Source of the DNA: Pseudomonas sp. HMWF032
GTDB lineage: Bacteria > Pseudomonadota > Gammaproteobacteria > Pseudomonadales > Pseudomonadaceae
DNA: 64,000 nt
Assembly: GCF_003060885.1 (NCBI RefSeq)
Contig: NZ_QAIG01000006.1
Coordinates: 84,093 to 148,092, forward strand
Direction of reading: 5' to 3'
A model generated the notes under the pieces. It had not been told where the DNA came from. It did no database searches and saw only the letters and a list, made by a program, of their open reading frames with translations. Below, piece by piece: positions 28,861 through 37,568 of the stretch (position 1 is the first letter of the stretch; every line of letters starts with the position of its first letter). The translations under genes and the position numbers were made by a program.

Positions 28861-28981
28861 ACTCACTTGACCATCCGTACAAACATAGCCGGTTGACCTT
28901 CCAGACTCTGCTACGCTGATTTCAAGCTGGCTCAATTCCACCTCCCTGAATTGGCTGCCTGTTCAGCCAGGAAGGTCCGTG

Positions 28982-30607
28982 ATGAAGAACTGGAAGATAC
29001 GCACCCATTTACTACTTCTTTCTGGCTATCTGTTGCTCGGTTTGCTCTGCGTAGGCGGCTTGGGCCTGCATGCATTGCAAGCGACGGTGAAAGGCCTGCA
29101 GACGGTGTATCTGGACCGCGTTGTGCCACTACGTGATCTCAAGCTGATAGCTGACCTCTATGCCGTGAACATCGTCGATGCCACACACAAGGCTCGCAGT
29201 GGTGAACTCAGCAGTAAAGCCGCACAGCAACTGATCGAAGAGGCTCAGACGCGTATCGAGAAAACCTGGGCAGCCTACCTGGCAACCACACTGATTGCCG
29301 AAGAACACGCCTTGATCGAGCAAATCGAACCGATGATGGATCAGACCCGGGCCCCCCTGAACGAGCTAAAGAATTTACTTAATCACGAAGATAAAGCCGG
29401 TATTGACGCATTTGCCACTCGCCAGCTTTACCCATTGATCGACCCGCTGTCAGGCAAGTTCGCCGAATTAATTGAAGTGCAGCTGGTTGAAGCCAAACGG
29501 CAATATGAATTGGGCGAGGCGGCATACGCCAACAAACTCCAGCTGAGTCTCAGCGTACTGCTGATTGCCCTGACTGTGGGACTGGCGCAAGTCATCTACT
29601 TCCTACGCCTGATGAGCGACAAACTGGGCGCCGAACCCGGCGAACTGGAAGAAATCAGTGCTCGCATTGCTGAAGGCCGCCTCGATAGCGGAAAGACTCT
29701 CAGCAACCAGGTCATGACAGGGGTTATGAAGTCCGTACAAGCCATGCGCCGCGGGCTACAAGACACGATTGGCAGTATCGGTGAAGCGTCAGAACAGATT
29801 GAATGCGCCGCCTTGCAGCTTGCTTCGTCATCTGAGCAGGTGCTGACCAGTGCCAACGTTCAAAGTGATACCGCTGCCGCCATGGCCGCGACGGTTGAAG
29901 AGCTGGCGGTAAGCATCAATCACATCGCCGAGAACGCACAACAAACCTATGACATGGCCAAAAAAGCCGGCGATATGACCGATACCGGAATCCAGGTGAT
30001 GGCGCGCGCCTCAGAGGAGATGCACCAAATTGCCTTAATGGTGCAACAGAGTTCCAGAGATGTGGAAACTCTGGCCGATCAGTCACGCAACATCAGCGCC
30101 ATCGTTGATGTAATCCGTGGCATCGCCGAGCAGACCAACCTGCTTGCCCTTAATGCCGCGATTGAAGCCGCGCGCGCCGGTGAGCAAGGGCGTGGATTTG
30201 CCGTTGTGGCAGACGAAGTACGCAGCCTGGCGGGTCGTACGGCCCACTCGACAACTGAAATTGTGGCCCTGGTTGATGCCATTCAAAGTGGCATGCATAA
30301 GGCACAGAGCAGCATGGCAGCCGGCTGTGAAAGGCTCAGCAGCGGTACACAACTGGTGGATCAGGCTGGCAGCTCCATGGGTGGCATCCGAGAGGCACTT
30401 AATCAGTCGCTACAAGCCGTTAGCGTCATAGCCTCATCATTGCAAGAGCAGCGTGCCGCGAGTGAGCAAGTGGCCATGAACGTTGAGAAGGTTGCACAAA
30501 TCGTCGAAGAAAACTCCGCGGCTCAAAATGACATCGTCCAGGCAACTCAGGCGCTGCAAGCCATGTCAGGACGCCTGCAGGTGGTTATGCGCCGCTTCAG
30601 TTTCTAG
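28982..30607 (+). CDS. Methyl-accepting chemotaxis protein with a four-helix-bundle sensor
   Basis: A 541-residue transducer. TM1 (about 9-30) and TM2 (about 188-208) flank a periplasmic helical domain of about 155 residues, the size of a 4HB_MCP ligand domain. A weak HAMP-like linker follows. The signalling domain has the hairpin tip [21 protein letters not shown] and [18 protein letters not shown]. No C-terminal CheR-binding pentapeptide is seen (it ends MRRFSF). AGGAAGG precedes the start; a GTG one codon earlier is possible. The ligand is unknown. Confidence 0.92.
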   Translation: MKNWKIRTHLLLLSGYLLLGLLCVGGLGLHALQATVKGLQTVYLDRVVPLRDLKLIADLYAVNIVDATHKARSGELSSKAAQQLIEEAQTRIEKTWAAYLATTLIAEEHALIEQIEPMMDQTRAPLNELKNLLNHEDKAGIDAFATRQLYPLIDPLSGKFAELIEVQLVEAKRQYELGEAAYANKLQLSLSVLLIALTVGLAQVIYFLRLMSDKLGAEPGELEEISARIAEGRLDSGKTLSNQVMTGVMKSVQAMRRGLQDTIGSIGEASEQIECAALQLASSSEQVLTSANVQSDTAAAMAATVEELAVSINHIAENAQQTYDMAKKAGDMTDTGIQVMARASEEMHQIALMVQQSSRDVETLADQSRNISAIVDVIRGIAEQTNLLALNAAIEAARAGEQGRGFAVVADEVRSLAGRTAHSTTEIVALVDAIQSGMHKAQSSMAAGCERLSSGTQLVDQAGSSMGGIREALNQSLQAVSVIASSLQEQRAASEQVAMNVEKVAQIVEENSAAQNDIVQATQALQAMSGRLQVVMRRFSF

Positions 30608-30647
30608 CGACTATTGGTCCAACAGCCATGAGCCGTCACCACAAGGC

Positions 30648-30950
30648 TTAATCGACCTTCACTGTGCCCTTAGGCTTAAGAGTTCGCGCCCGCTGTTCCT
30701 CCAGCAACAGTAAATCCTGGTCACGTTTGCTTCGCGCAGACTCAGGCTGGACAGGATTCCTTAGCAAAGGCGGATTGTCATTGGTCTGATCTGGTACAGG
30801 CTGTAGTACGACAGGAGCATAAGGCTGTGGTGTGCTGGTGCCGGGCGAACCGGCAGCTGGCGCTTTGATTGATAGCGCTGGCAACGGCTGAGCTGACGCC
30901 AGTGTGGCGATCAACACGGGCAATACACACAGTATTGTGATCAGGCGCAT
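30648..30950 (-). CDS. Small exported Pro-rich protein of unknown function
   Basis: A 100-residue protein. A signal peptide (MRLITILCVLPVLIATLASAQ) is followed by a low-complexity Pro/Ala/Ser/Thr segment. The C-terminal half is charged (ESARSKRDQDLLLLEEQRARTLKPKG). It is predicted to be periplasmic. ATG 30950 was chosen for the GGAG upstream and the leader; an in-frame start at 31022 gives an unlikely extension. It is convergent with the MCP gene. Family not recognised. Confidence 0.62.
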   Translation of the reverse strand: MRLITILCVLPVLIATLASAQPLPALSIKAPAAGSPGTSTPQPYAPVVLQPVPDQTNDNPPLLRNPVQPESARSKRDQDLLLLEEQRARTLKPKGTVKVD

Positions 30951-31075
30951 GGCAATATCTCCAGAGCAGGTATCGTGTTGGGCCATAACCTTTGCGTTTA
31001 GTGCCGCATAGGCGGTTCTCACTGACAGCCGGCAAGGCTAGACTCCGCCTCAAGTACCAGATCACGAGATTCCAG

Positions 31076-31447
31076 ATGAGCAGCGATAAATCCCCAGCCT
31101 TCACCAGCAAGCTTGACCGCATTCTCGCCGAAGCCCAACGCACGCGCGAAGAAGGCTACCGCGACAAGGCGCTGAAGATGTACCCGCATGTCTGCGGCCG
31201 CTGCGCACGGGAATTCTCCGGCAAACGCCTAAGCGAGCTGACTGTTCACCACCGCGACCATAATCACGACAATAACCCGCAAGACGGTTCCAACTGGGAG
31301 TTGTTGTGCCTGTATTGCCATGACAACGAGCATGCGCGCTATACCGACCAGCAGTATTTCAGCGATGCCTCGCTGAGCACACCAAAGACCGCCCAGGCGA
31401 CCCACAACCCATTCGCGGACCTTGCCGCCCTACTGAAAAAGAACTAG
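31076..31447 (+). CDS. yajD: YajD-like HNH nuclease family protein
   Basis: A 123-residue protein with the HNH endonuclease fold. A zinc knuckle CGRCAREF is followed by the core LTVHHRDHNHDNNPQDGSNWELLCLYCHDNEH, where the paired His and Asn and the second CxxC fit metal binding. The length and basic N-terminus match E. coli YajD. No DNA target or partner is known. The ATG at MSSDKSP was preferred to an earlier in-frame start at 30992, which would overlap the divergent gene. Confidence 0.85.
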   Translation: MSSDKSPAFTSKLDRILAEAQRTREEGYRDKALKMYPHVCGRCAREFSGKRLSELTVHHRDHNHDNNPQDGSNWELLCLYCHDNEHARYTDQQYFSDASLSTPKTAQATHNPFADLAALLKKN

Positions 31448-31580
31448 CAGGCGCCATCACGCCCCAGCCGAAAGGTGTACAGCGTTATACTCGCCCGCCT
31501 TTTCTGCTCAGCCGCCCTTGGCGACCCACTTCGATCACCCTGGGGCGGCGCTCTACCTCCCGAATCTTTGCGAGTACCGC

Positions 31581-32051
31581 GTGGCCAATAAAAGATACGC
31601 CTGCATCGGCCTGTTCAACCCGAAATCCCCGGAAAACGTTGGCGCAGTGATGCGTGCGGCTGGCTGCTATGGCGTCAGCTCAGTGTTCTACACCGGCAAG
31701 CGCTACGAACGCGCCCGAGACTTTGTAACCGACACAAAGCGTATCTACATGGATATTCCGCTGATTGGCGTGCCGGATCTGCAGCAGATTATCCCCCTGG
31801 GCTGCACGCCGGTGGCCGTAGAGCTGGTCGAAGGGGCGCGGCCATTGCCGGAATACACCCACCCTGACCGCGCCATCTATATCTTCGGCCCCGAAGACGG
31901 CTCATTGAGCAAGGAAGTGCGCGACTGGTGCGAAGATGTGATTTACATCCCCACCGAAGGCTGCATGAACCTTGCCGCGACGGTCAACGTGGTGCTCTAT
32001 GACCGCATGGCCAAGGGCAACAACACCAAGTCCGGTCCCAAGTTCAAATAG
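31581..32051 (+). CDS. SPOUT-family RNA methyltransferase (TrmH/SpoU type)
   Basis: A 156-residue SAM-dependent RNA ribose methyltransferase with only the catalytic SPOUT domain. Motif 1 is NPKSPENVGAVMRAAGCYG, motif 2 is IFGPEDGSL and motif 3 is CMNLAATVNVVLYD, which form the trefoil knot. The target RNA is not predictable from the sequence. The start GTG at 31581 (product MANKRYACIGLF) was chosen because upstream in-frame codons back to a TTG at 31518 do not resemble the family. It stands alone. Confidence 0.85.
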   Translation: MANKRYACIGLFNPKSPENVGAVMRAAGCYGVSSVFYTGKRYERARDFVTDTKRIYMDIPLIGVPDLQQIIPLGCTPVAVELVEGARPLPEYTHPDRAIYIFGPEDGSLSKEVRDWCEDVIYIPTEGCMNLAATVNVVLYDRMAKGNNTKSGPKFK

Positions 32052-32126
32052 GCGGCTTATACCGCTAGTGATACCAGGGCGAGCAGCACCAAACCCGGTA
32101 CTGCTCATCCTTCACGCGCCGAGGCT

Positions 32127-34610
32127 TTAGAAGAACTGCGAGGCGCTGACTTTGATATTACGCCCAACACCCGAGACCGCTTCACCCAGGTAAGGGTAAT
32201 ACTCACGGTTGAACAGGTTATCGACCGTGATGCGTGCTTCAAACCCTTTGACTTGAGTGGGCTGCCAGCTCGCAAATAAACCGTGTAAGGCGTATCCCTG
32301 ACTTTCAGGAAGACTCCAACCGCTCGCCAGGGGGTCATTATCTTCAGGTGAGCGGTCCTGCTTGCGCACGAAATTGCCAGTCCAACCCACTGCCATGTCG
32401 ACCTCCGGTACTTTCACACCCAAGGTGGCAACTGCTTTGCGCGGAGGAATTTCAGCAATCCAGGTTTTCTCTCCCCATGGATTGCGCGGGGATGCATCAC
32501 GCTGGCCACGAATGTAGGAAAACGAAAGGCTGCCGAACAGACGCGAACTGTCATAAAAGGACTCAACTTCAACCCCTTCAATCGTGTAACCAGGCAGGTT
32601 GCGATTGTTGCTCAGCGGTTGGGCACACACGCTGTTGCCCGCCCCTGTGCTGATCTGTTCTACGCAGGAGATACCGGTGCGTTTGAAAATCTCATCCTTG
32701 CCGCGATTACGAAATAACGTGGTGCGCACCTGCAGGCTGTCGCCATCGCGTAACAGCCGATCGAAATTGGCAATGCTGCCGAGCCTTACACCACGAATCC
32801 GCTCTCGCTCCAGATGGCGGCTAGAAGCAGGCACGCTGCTTGCCGCACTCTGCACTTCATAAAGTTCATCAATCAGCGGAGCACGCCAGGTTTTGCTGTA
32901 GTCCGCGAAAAACGCCAGGTTGTCGGTGGCCGTCCAGAAGATACCCAAACGTGGCGACCAACCGCTGTAAGTCACGCTGCTGTAATCATGTCCTACAGCT
33001 GGATTTGTGCTGCTGTAGCGCGCTGCCAGGTTAGGCTCACCTTGGCTGTATACCTCGTCATATCGCAGCGCCGGGGTGATGGTCAGTGAACCAAGGGTGA
33101 TTGCATCCTGAATGTAACCACTGCGGGTTTCCTGTTCGCCCGACGGCATGTAATAAGGCTGCATGAGACCGTAGTTGTAGGTCTTATCCTTGATTTTGCT
33201 GAGATCCAGCATCAGCGAATCACGCTGATGCCCGTGCCACTGCATACCCACTGTCACCGCGTGATCGAGAACGCCTGTGGTAAAGCGGCTCTCGTTGTTC
33301 AACTCGGCAAGTCTGTCGGTGTAGTCCACCCAGCTTTCATTACCCAGCGAGGAAGCAAAGCCAGCGCTGGCATTGGCTGGGCGCTTATCGTGCTGGTCAG
33401 TTTTTGAATAGGCGTAGCTGGCCGTAACATTGATCATGGAATTATCCAGCGGCGCGTAATTCCATTTCAGGGAGTAGTTTTCATCGTCCTGATCGCGATA
33501 GACCAGCTTACGTTTCCATGCACCATCCAGCCCATATTTGGCGATCTCAGCAGCTGTCGGCGCGGCCATTTCGTCACGTTTGGCCGCAAAAGGCTCCCAG
33601 GCATTACTGCCAGACTGCATGGCCGAAAGCGTAAACAGATGTTCGTCATTCAGGCGCAAGTTGCTCTTGAAGAGAAAGGCGTCAAGGCTATTGGACGAAT
33701 AATCAAAGCGCGTACCGTTGGGTCGCTTGATGTTGTCGCCTTCGCGTCCGTTGAGAAAGAGCAATGCATCCAGCATGCGCTCTTCGGTCTGGCCATAGAC
33801 GGCACCACTGTAGATATTCTGATGGTCATTGCTGTGATAACCATATTTGAGGAACGCACCGACTGGCTTGCCATCACGCAACAGGTCTTCCGGGTCTTTG
33901 GTATCAACCTTGATCACCCCACCAAAACCGCCGTTGCCATACATCATGCTGTGGGGGCCTTTATCCACGTCCACATGCTTGATCAGTTCCGGCTCGATAA
34001 ATACCGAACCCTGGCGATACTTCTCAAAGCCTTTAGGGGCGCCATCCAGAATGACTTTGACATCTTCAACATCGCCCATGCCCCAGATGTTGAGTGTTTG
34101 CCCACCTGGCCTTGGTGAACCGCTGGAACTAACACCTGGCAGCACATCGAGCAGAGACGCGATGTTGTCCGCCTGCTGTCGGTTGATGTCTTCCTCCGTG
34201 AGCGTTGAGCGACCAACGCTCTCGCTGGTGATGCGGCTGCCCATCACGGTGGTACTGCCTAGCTCGAGCGTATTGCTTACCTGAGCAGCCTGCTTGCGCT
34301 GACGCACTACAAAGCCATCCCCGGTTGGCACCAGTTCGAGGCCACTATTACGCAACAGGTGTTCCAGCGCCTCACGGGGGGTCAATTTGCCACTTAACGC
34401 AGGGGCTTGCAGATCACGCATCTGCGCTTCATCGAAGAGAATTTGCAACTGGCTCTGTTGTGCCAATGCATTGATGGCGCTGGCCAAGGGTTGCACGGGT
34501 AGGTTGAAGTTGTACGCCTGTGCCTGCGCACTGCTGCTCAGCAGACAACTGGCCAAGGCGCTGCTGACACACAGCTGACGCAAGGTAAAACAGGTGAGGC
34601 GGGTTTTCAT
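32127..34610 (-). CDS. hxuA: TonB-dependent haem receptor with STN signalling domain (HxuA-like)
   Basis: An 827-residue outer-membrane receptor. A signal peptide (residues 1-31, ending SSAQAQA) is followed by an N-terminal secretin/TonB short domain (about 33-105), the mark of receptors that signal to a FecR-type protein. A plug (about 125-240) and a 22-strand barrel ending in Phe follow. A WRAPLIDELYE box corresponds to the FRAP region of haem receptors. Its position beside hxuR and hxuI agrees with the Hxu haem system of P. aeruginosa (PA1300-1302 from memory). ATG 34610 sits behind GGGAGA. Haem specificity is inferred. Confidence 0.85.
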   Translation of the reverse strand: MKTRLTCFTLRQLCVSSALASCLLSSSAQAQAYNFNLPVQPLASAINALAQQSQLQILFDEAQMRDLQAPALSGKLTPREALEHLLRNSGLELVPTGDGFVVRQRKQAAQVSNTLELGSTTVMGSRITSESVGRSTLTEEDINRQQADNIASLLDVLPGVSSSGSPRPGGQTLNIWGMGDVEDVKVILDGAPKGFEKYRQGSVFIEPELIKHVDVDKGPHSMMYGNGGFGGVIKVDTKDPEDLLRDGKPVGAFLKYGYHSNDHQNIYSGAVYGQTEERMLDALLFLNGREGDNIKRPNGTRFDYSSNSLDAFLFKSNLRLNDEHLFTLSAMQSGSNAWEPFAAKRDEMAAPTAAEIAKYGLDGAWKRKLVYRDQDDENYSLKWNYAPLDNSMINVTASYAYSKTDQHDKRPANASAGFASSLGNESWVDYTDRLAELNNESRFTTGVLDHAVTVGMQWHGHQRDSLMLDLSKIKDKTYNYGLMQPYYMPSGEQETRSGYIQDAITLGSLTITPALRYDEVYSQGEPNLAARYSSTNPAVGHDYSSVTYSGWSPRLGIFWTATDNLAFFADYSKTWRAPLIDELYEVQSAASSVPASSRHLERERIRGVRLGSIANFDRLLRDGDSLQVRTTLFRNRGKDEIFKRTGISCVEQISTGAGNSVCAQPLSNNRNLPGYTIEGVEVESFYDSSRLFGSLSFSYIRGQRDASPRNPWGEKTWIAEIPPRKAVATLGVKVPEVDMAVGWTGNFVRKQDRSPEDNDPLASGWSLPESQGYALHGLFASWQPTQVKGFEARITVDNLFNREYYPYLGEAVSGVGRNIKVSASQFF

Positions 34611-34693
34611 GCAAGTCTCCCAGATACTGCCAAACCGCCTTCGCAGCCGGCGGACACGAGGAAGACGCAACACAGAACAAAACCCACACCCTC

Positions 34694-34714
34694 AAATGCA
34701 AAATATTTTCATTT
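34694..34714. promoter_or_regulatory. Fur-like AT-rich palindrome upstream of the haem receptor gene
   Basis: AAATGCAAAATATTTTCATTT is a near-perfect dyad in the 133-bp gap between hxuR and hxuA, 84 bases before the receptor start. It resembles a Fur box (AATG...CATT halves). It could give iron control of the receptor in addition to its sigma factor, or be part of the HxuI-dependent promoter. Confidence 0.45.
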
Positions 34715-34743
34715 ACACTGATGAAAGACCACCAAGCGCCTAG

Positions 34744-35712
34744 CTATTGCGCATGGATCAACACACCATCATCACCCTGATGCTCCACCCGAACCGGCAA
34801 GAGGTGAGGCAGCGCCGCAAGAAAGGCATCCGGATCATTGATATTCAGGCTGCCGGAGATACGCTTCTCGGCCAGGCTGGTGTTGACCAGACGCACGGGG
34901 GCTGCGCGGTAGTGAGACAGTTCATCAAGTAACAGCCCCAATGGACGATCACGAAAAACCAGCAGTCCACGACGCCAACTGGCGATTTCCTCATGCCCCA
35001 GGCGCAGCTGTTGTAGGTGCTTGCTGCGGTGGCCGAACGCAAGTCCCTCGCCCGCCCCTAGCATGACCTGCTGCGCTGAGCCGAGCTGCGGCTGCACCAT
35101 GACCCGACCGCTTTCTACCGCCACGGCCAGGTGCTCGCGACTGCGGCGCACACTGAAACGCGTACCCACCACACGTACACGGCTCTGACCCGCGATCACT
35201 TCGAAGGGCCGCGCCACATCCGGGGCGACCGCAAAGAAGGCCTCGCCGTCCAGCAGCTCAGCTTCGCGATGATCAGGATACAGACGCACCTGTAACCGGC
35301 TACCGACGTTCAGATCAATCCGCGTGCCATCCGCGAGTTCAACCTGCCGCTGTTCATTCGCTTCGCTGGACAGGCTTAGCTCTTGAACAGGCAATGCGCC
35401 GAACCAGTTTTGGGGTGTGGCCAACACGCTGCACAACAGCACCACTGAAGCGGCCAGGGCACGCCCTGGCGTCCAGCGCCGCACTCTGCGCATCGGCAGT
35501 ACGGCCCCAGGTAGCAAGACTGGACGCGGCATCAGATCAAAGTCTGCCCAGACGCGCTGCATATCGGCCAGCGCACGCACATGGGAAATATCGGCCGTCA
35601 ACCAGGCATCCAATTGCGCCTGTTCATCGCTCGACAGGCCACGACAGCAGCGGCTGAACCAAACGGCCGCCTGTTCATCAATCACGGTCTGATTCAGTGA
35701 ATGCATATTCAT
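34744..35712 (-). CDS. hxuR: FecR-family anti-sigma regulator (HxuR-like)
   Basis: A 322-residue inner-membrane signal transducer. The N-terminal cytosolic domain (about 15-60: AAVWFSRCCRGLSSDEQAQLDAWL) binds the sigma factor. One transmembrane helix follows (about 86-104, ALAASVVLLCSVLATPQNW). The periplasmic FecR domain contains VELADGTRIDLNVGS and FEVIAGQSRVRVVGTRFSV, and a C-terminal STN-like part receives the signal from the receptor. Its ATG overlaps the sigma gene's stop by 4 bases (ATGA), so sigma factor and regulator are cotranslated. Confidence 0.88.
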   Translation of the reverse strand: MNMHSLNQTVIDEQAAVWFSRCCRGLSSDEQAQLDAWLTADISHVRALADMQRVWADFDLMPRPVLLPGAVLPMRRVRRWTPGRALAASVVLLCSVLATPQNWFGALPVQELSLSSEANEQRQVELADGTRIDLNVGSRLQVRLYPDHREAELLDGEAFFAVAPDVARPFEVIAGQSRVRVVGTRFSVRRSREHLAVAVESGRVMVQPQLGSAQQVMLGAGEGLAFGHRSKHLQQLRLGHEEIASWRRGLLVFRDRPLGLLLDELSHYRAAPVRLVNTSLAEKRISGSLNINDPDAFLAALPHLLPVRVEHQGDDGVLIHAQ

Positions 35713-36248
35713 GGCACCACCTCGGCACCGCAGCCTTCGACGCGCCGCTTGCAGTGCAACAAGGCGCTGGCGATGTGCTTCTCCACCATGCTCAGAGAAA
35801 TGCCCATGCGCTCAGCTACTTCGGCCTGGGACAAGCCCTCGAAGCGATGCAGCACAAAGGCCTCCCGACGCCTCGGCGACAACTCATCCAACGCCAGGGC
35901 CAACAGCTGCAAGCGCTGACGTTGCTCGATTGTCTCCAGGGGACTGACGCCCTGCTGATCAACCAGGGTATCCAGACTTTGTCCTGTGGCGGCATCGTCA
36001 TTGAACGGTGCTTGGGCCTGCTGTCGACGCCAATGATCGCGCAACAGGTTGCGGGCAATCTGAAACAGAAATGCCCGTGGCTGCTGCACTGTGCTGCGCT
36101 CACGCCAGCCCAGCCAGTGGGTGAAGGCATCCTGGGCCAGGTCAGCAGCATCGGCTGCGCTGCCCAGGCGCTTGCCGAGAAACTTCAGCAACTCGGCATG
36201 CAAGGTGCGGTAAGCCAGAGAAATCGAGCCATGAAATTGCTCATCCAT
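35709..36248 (-). CDS. hxuI: FecI-type ECF sigma factor (HxuI-like)
   Basis: A 179-residue extracytoplasmic-function sigma factor. Region 2 lies at about 12-78 (DAADLAQDAFTHWLGW...ARNLLRDHWRR) and binds core polymerase and the -10 element. Region 4 lies at about 118-170 (LDELSPRRREAFVLHRFEGLSQAEVAERMGIS). It is expected to transcribe the neighbouring haem receptor gene when haem binding is signalled through HxuR. A strong Fur box lies 99 bases upstream, so it should be made only when iron is scarce. Confidence 0.88.
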   Translation of the reverse strand: MDEQFHGSISLAYRTLHAELLKFLGKRLGSAADAADLAQDAFTHWLGWRERSTVQQPRAFLFQIARNLLRDHWRRQQAQAPFNDDAATGQSLDTLVDQQGVSPLETIEQRQRLQLLALALDELSPRRREAFVLHRFEGLSQAEVAERMGISLSMVEKHIASALLHCKRRVEGCGAEVVP

Positions 36249-36346
36249 GGCGATACGGTTGATACAGCTGACAACTGATGAACACCCTAACTCCTGACCT
36301 GCGGCGACCGTACAACGCAGCGCGGTACGTTGATCGGCAAGACTTA

Positions 36347-36365
36347 AATGATAATGCTTATCATT
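36347..36365. promoter_or_regulatory. Fur box upstream of the ECF sigma gene
   Basis: AATGATAA-TGC-TTATCATT is a perfect dyad with 8-bp arms and is very close to the Fur consensus. It lies 99 bases before the sigma factor start, in the only upstream region available. The next gene on the other side ends 103 bases away on the same strand, so the site can serve only the hxu genes. Confidence 0.85.
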
Positions 36366-36423
36366 AGATAATTTTCAGATTGAAGTGGTCAAGCACCACT
36401 TAACACATGCGGCGCAAACAACA

Positions 36424-36444
36424 ACGCCACCTATGGGTGGCGCT
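36424..36444 (-). terminator. Terminator of the polyamine-binding protein gene
   Basis: On the minus strand GCGCCACC-CATA-GGTGGCGTT is followed by GTTGTTTG. It lies 24 bases beyond the stop of the solute-binding protein gene. Confidence 0.75.
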
Positions 36445-36467
36445 GCTTGCAGGTGTTACAGCGGGGA

Positions 36468-37559
36468 TCAAAGCCCGGACTTGAGCCGACTGAATGCACG
36501 TGTCAGGGCGCGGTTGAACGCCGGATTATTGTCGTTCTTGGTGTACAGTTGAGCGCGTATCGCAGCGGGTGGATAGGTGCCTGGGTCAGCAAGAATCGCT
36601 GGCTCGACCGTGGCATTCGCCGCCGGCACTGCATTGGCGTAGTAGATAGTGTTAGTGATGGCGCCGATGACATCGGGCGTCATCAGATGATCCATCAACG
36701 CCAGGCCCGCCTCAGGATGCGGCGCATCCTTGGGGATGACCATCGCATCGAACCAGATCAGCGTGCCTTCGCGCGGAATGCTGTAGTGCAGGCTGTAGGC
36801 CTTGCCCGCCTGCTCAGCCTGGCCGGACGCAATCGACACGTTGCCGTTCCATGACATCGCCAGGCAGGTATCGCCGTTGGCCAGGTCGCTGATGTTACGG
36901 TCGTTGTCGAAGTAGCGGATCGATGGCCGTACCTTGGCCAAGTGCGCCTCGGCCAGTTTCAGATCGTCCAGGCGCTGCTGGTTGATATCCAGCCCCAGGT
37001 AGCGGAACGCAGCGGCAAACACCTCATTGGGGTCGTTGAGGAAACTCACCCCACAGTCGGCGAATTTCGCCACGACGGCTGGATCCATCAGCATGGCCCA
37101 GCTGTCGGTTGGCGCATTGGCCATGCGCGTGTTGATGGCCTGCTGCTGGTAGCCAAAGCCGGTGGTGCCCCACACATACAACCCGGCATAGCGGTTACCC
37201 GGATCAAAGGTCGCCATATGCCCGGTGAACTCCGGATCAAGCTCACGAAGATGCGGCACTGCGGCCTTGTCCAGCGGCTGTACAGCCCCACTTTTGATGG
37301 CCCGCTGCAGATGCTGCCCAGCGGTGAGCACCAAGTCATATCCGCTGCGCCCGGTGAGCAGCTTGGTTTCCACGGTTTCCAGCGAGTCGAAATGATCGAC
37401 CACCACCTTAATCCCGGTCTTCTGCTCGAAGCTACTGAGAGTGTCCGGGGCCAGGTACTCGCCCCAGATAAATAAATTGACCTGCTTCGGCGCTTCGGCC
37501 GCCAGCGCCTGAACGCTGGCGGCCAAACCAAGGGCTAAGAGACTGATGTGCAGCTTCAT
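36468..37559 (-). CDS. Periplasmic polyamine-binding protein (PotF/SpuD-like)
   Basis: A 363-residue exported solute-binding protein. A signal peptide (MKLHISLLALGLAASVQALA) is followed by the family start VNLFIWGEYLAPDTLSSFE. Polyamine-pocket residues are in the expected places: a Trp-Gly-Glu early, DLVLTAGQHL, and AMSWNGNVSIA later. No permease or ATPase gene lies beside it. It follows agmatine deiminase by 9 bases, so agmatine or putrescine is the likely ligand. In PAO1, as I recall, a similar orphan binding protein lies beside aguBA. Confidence 0.85.
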   Translation of the reverse strand: MKLHISLLALGLAASVQALAAEAPKQVNLFIWGEYLAPDTLSSFEQKTGIKVVVDHFDSLETVETKLLTGRSGYDLVLTAGQHLQRAIKSGAVQPLDKAAVPHLRELDPEFTGHMATFDPGNRYAGLYVWGTTGFGYQQQAINTRMANAPTDSWAMLMDPAVVAKFADCGVSFLNDPNEVFAAAFRYLGLDINQQRLDDLKLAEAHLAKVRPSIRYFDNDRNISDLANGDTCLAMSWNGNVSIASGQAEQAGKAYSLHYSIPREGTLIWFDAMVIPKDAPHPEAGLALMDHLMTPDVIGAITNTIYYANAVPAANATVEPAILADPGTYPPAAIRAQLYTKNDNNPAFNRALTRAFSRLKSGL

Positions 37560-37568
37560 AAGAGCCTC

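Noticed and set aside
32127..36365. A horizontally acquired island around the haem receptor genes
   Set aside because: Codon use is close to the neighbours, no integrase, tRNA or direct repeats flank it, and the locus appears native in related Pseudomonas.
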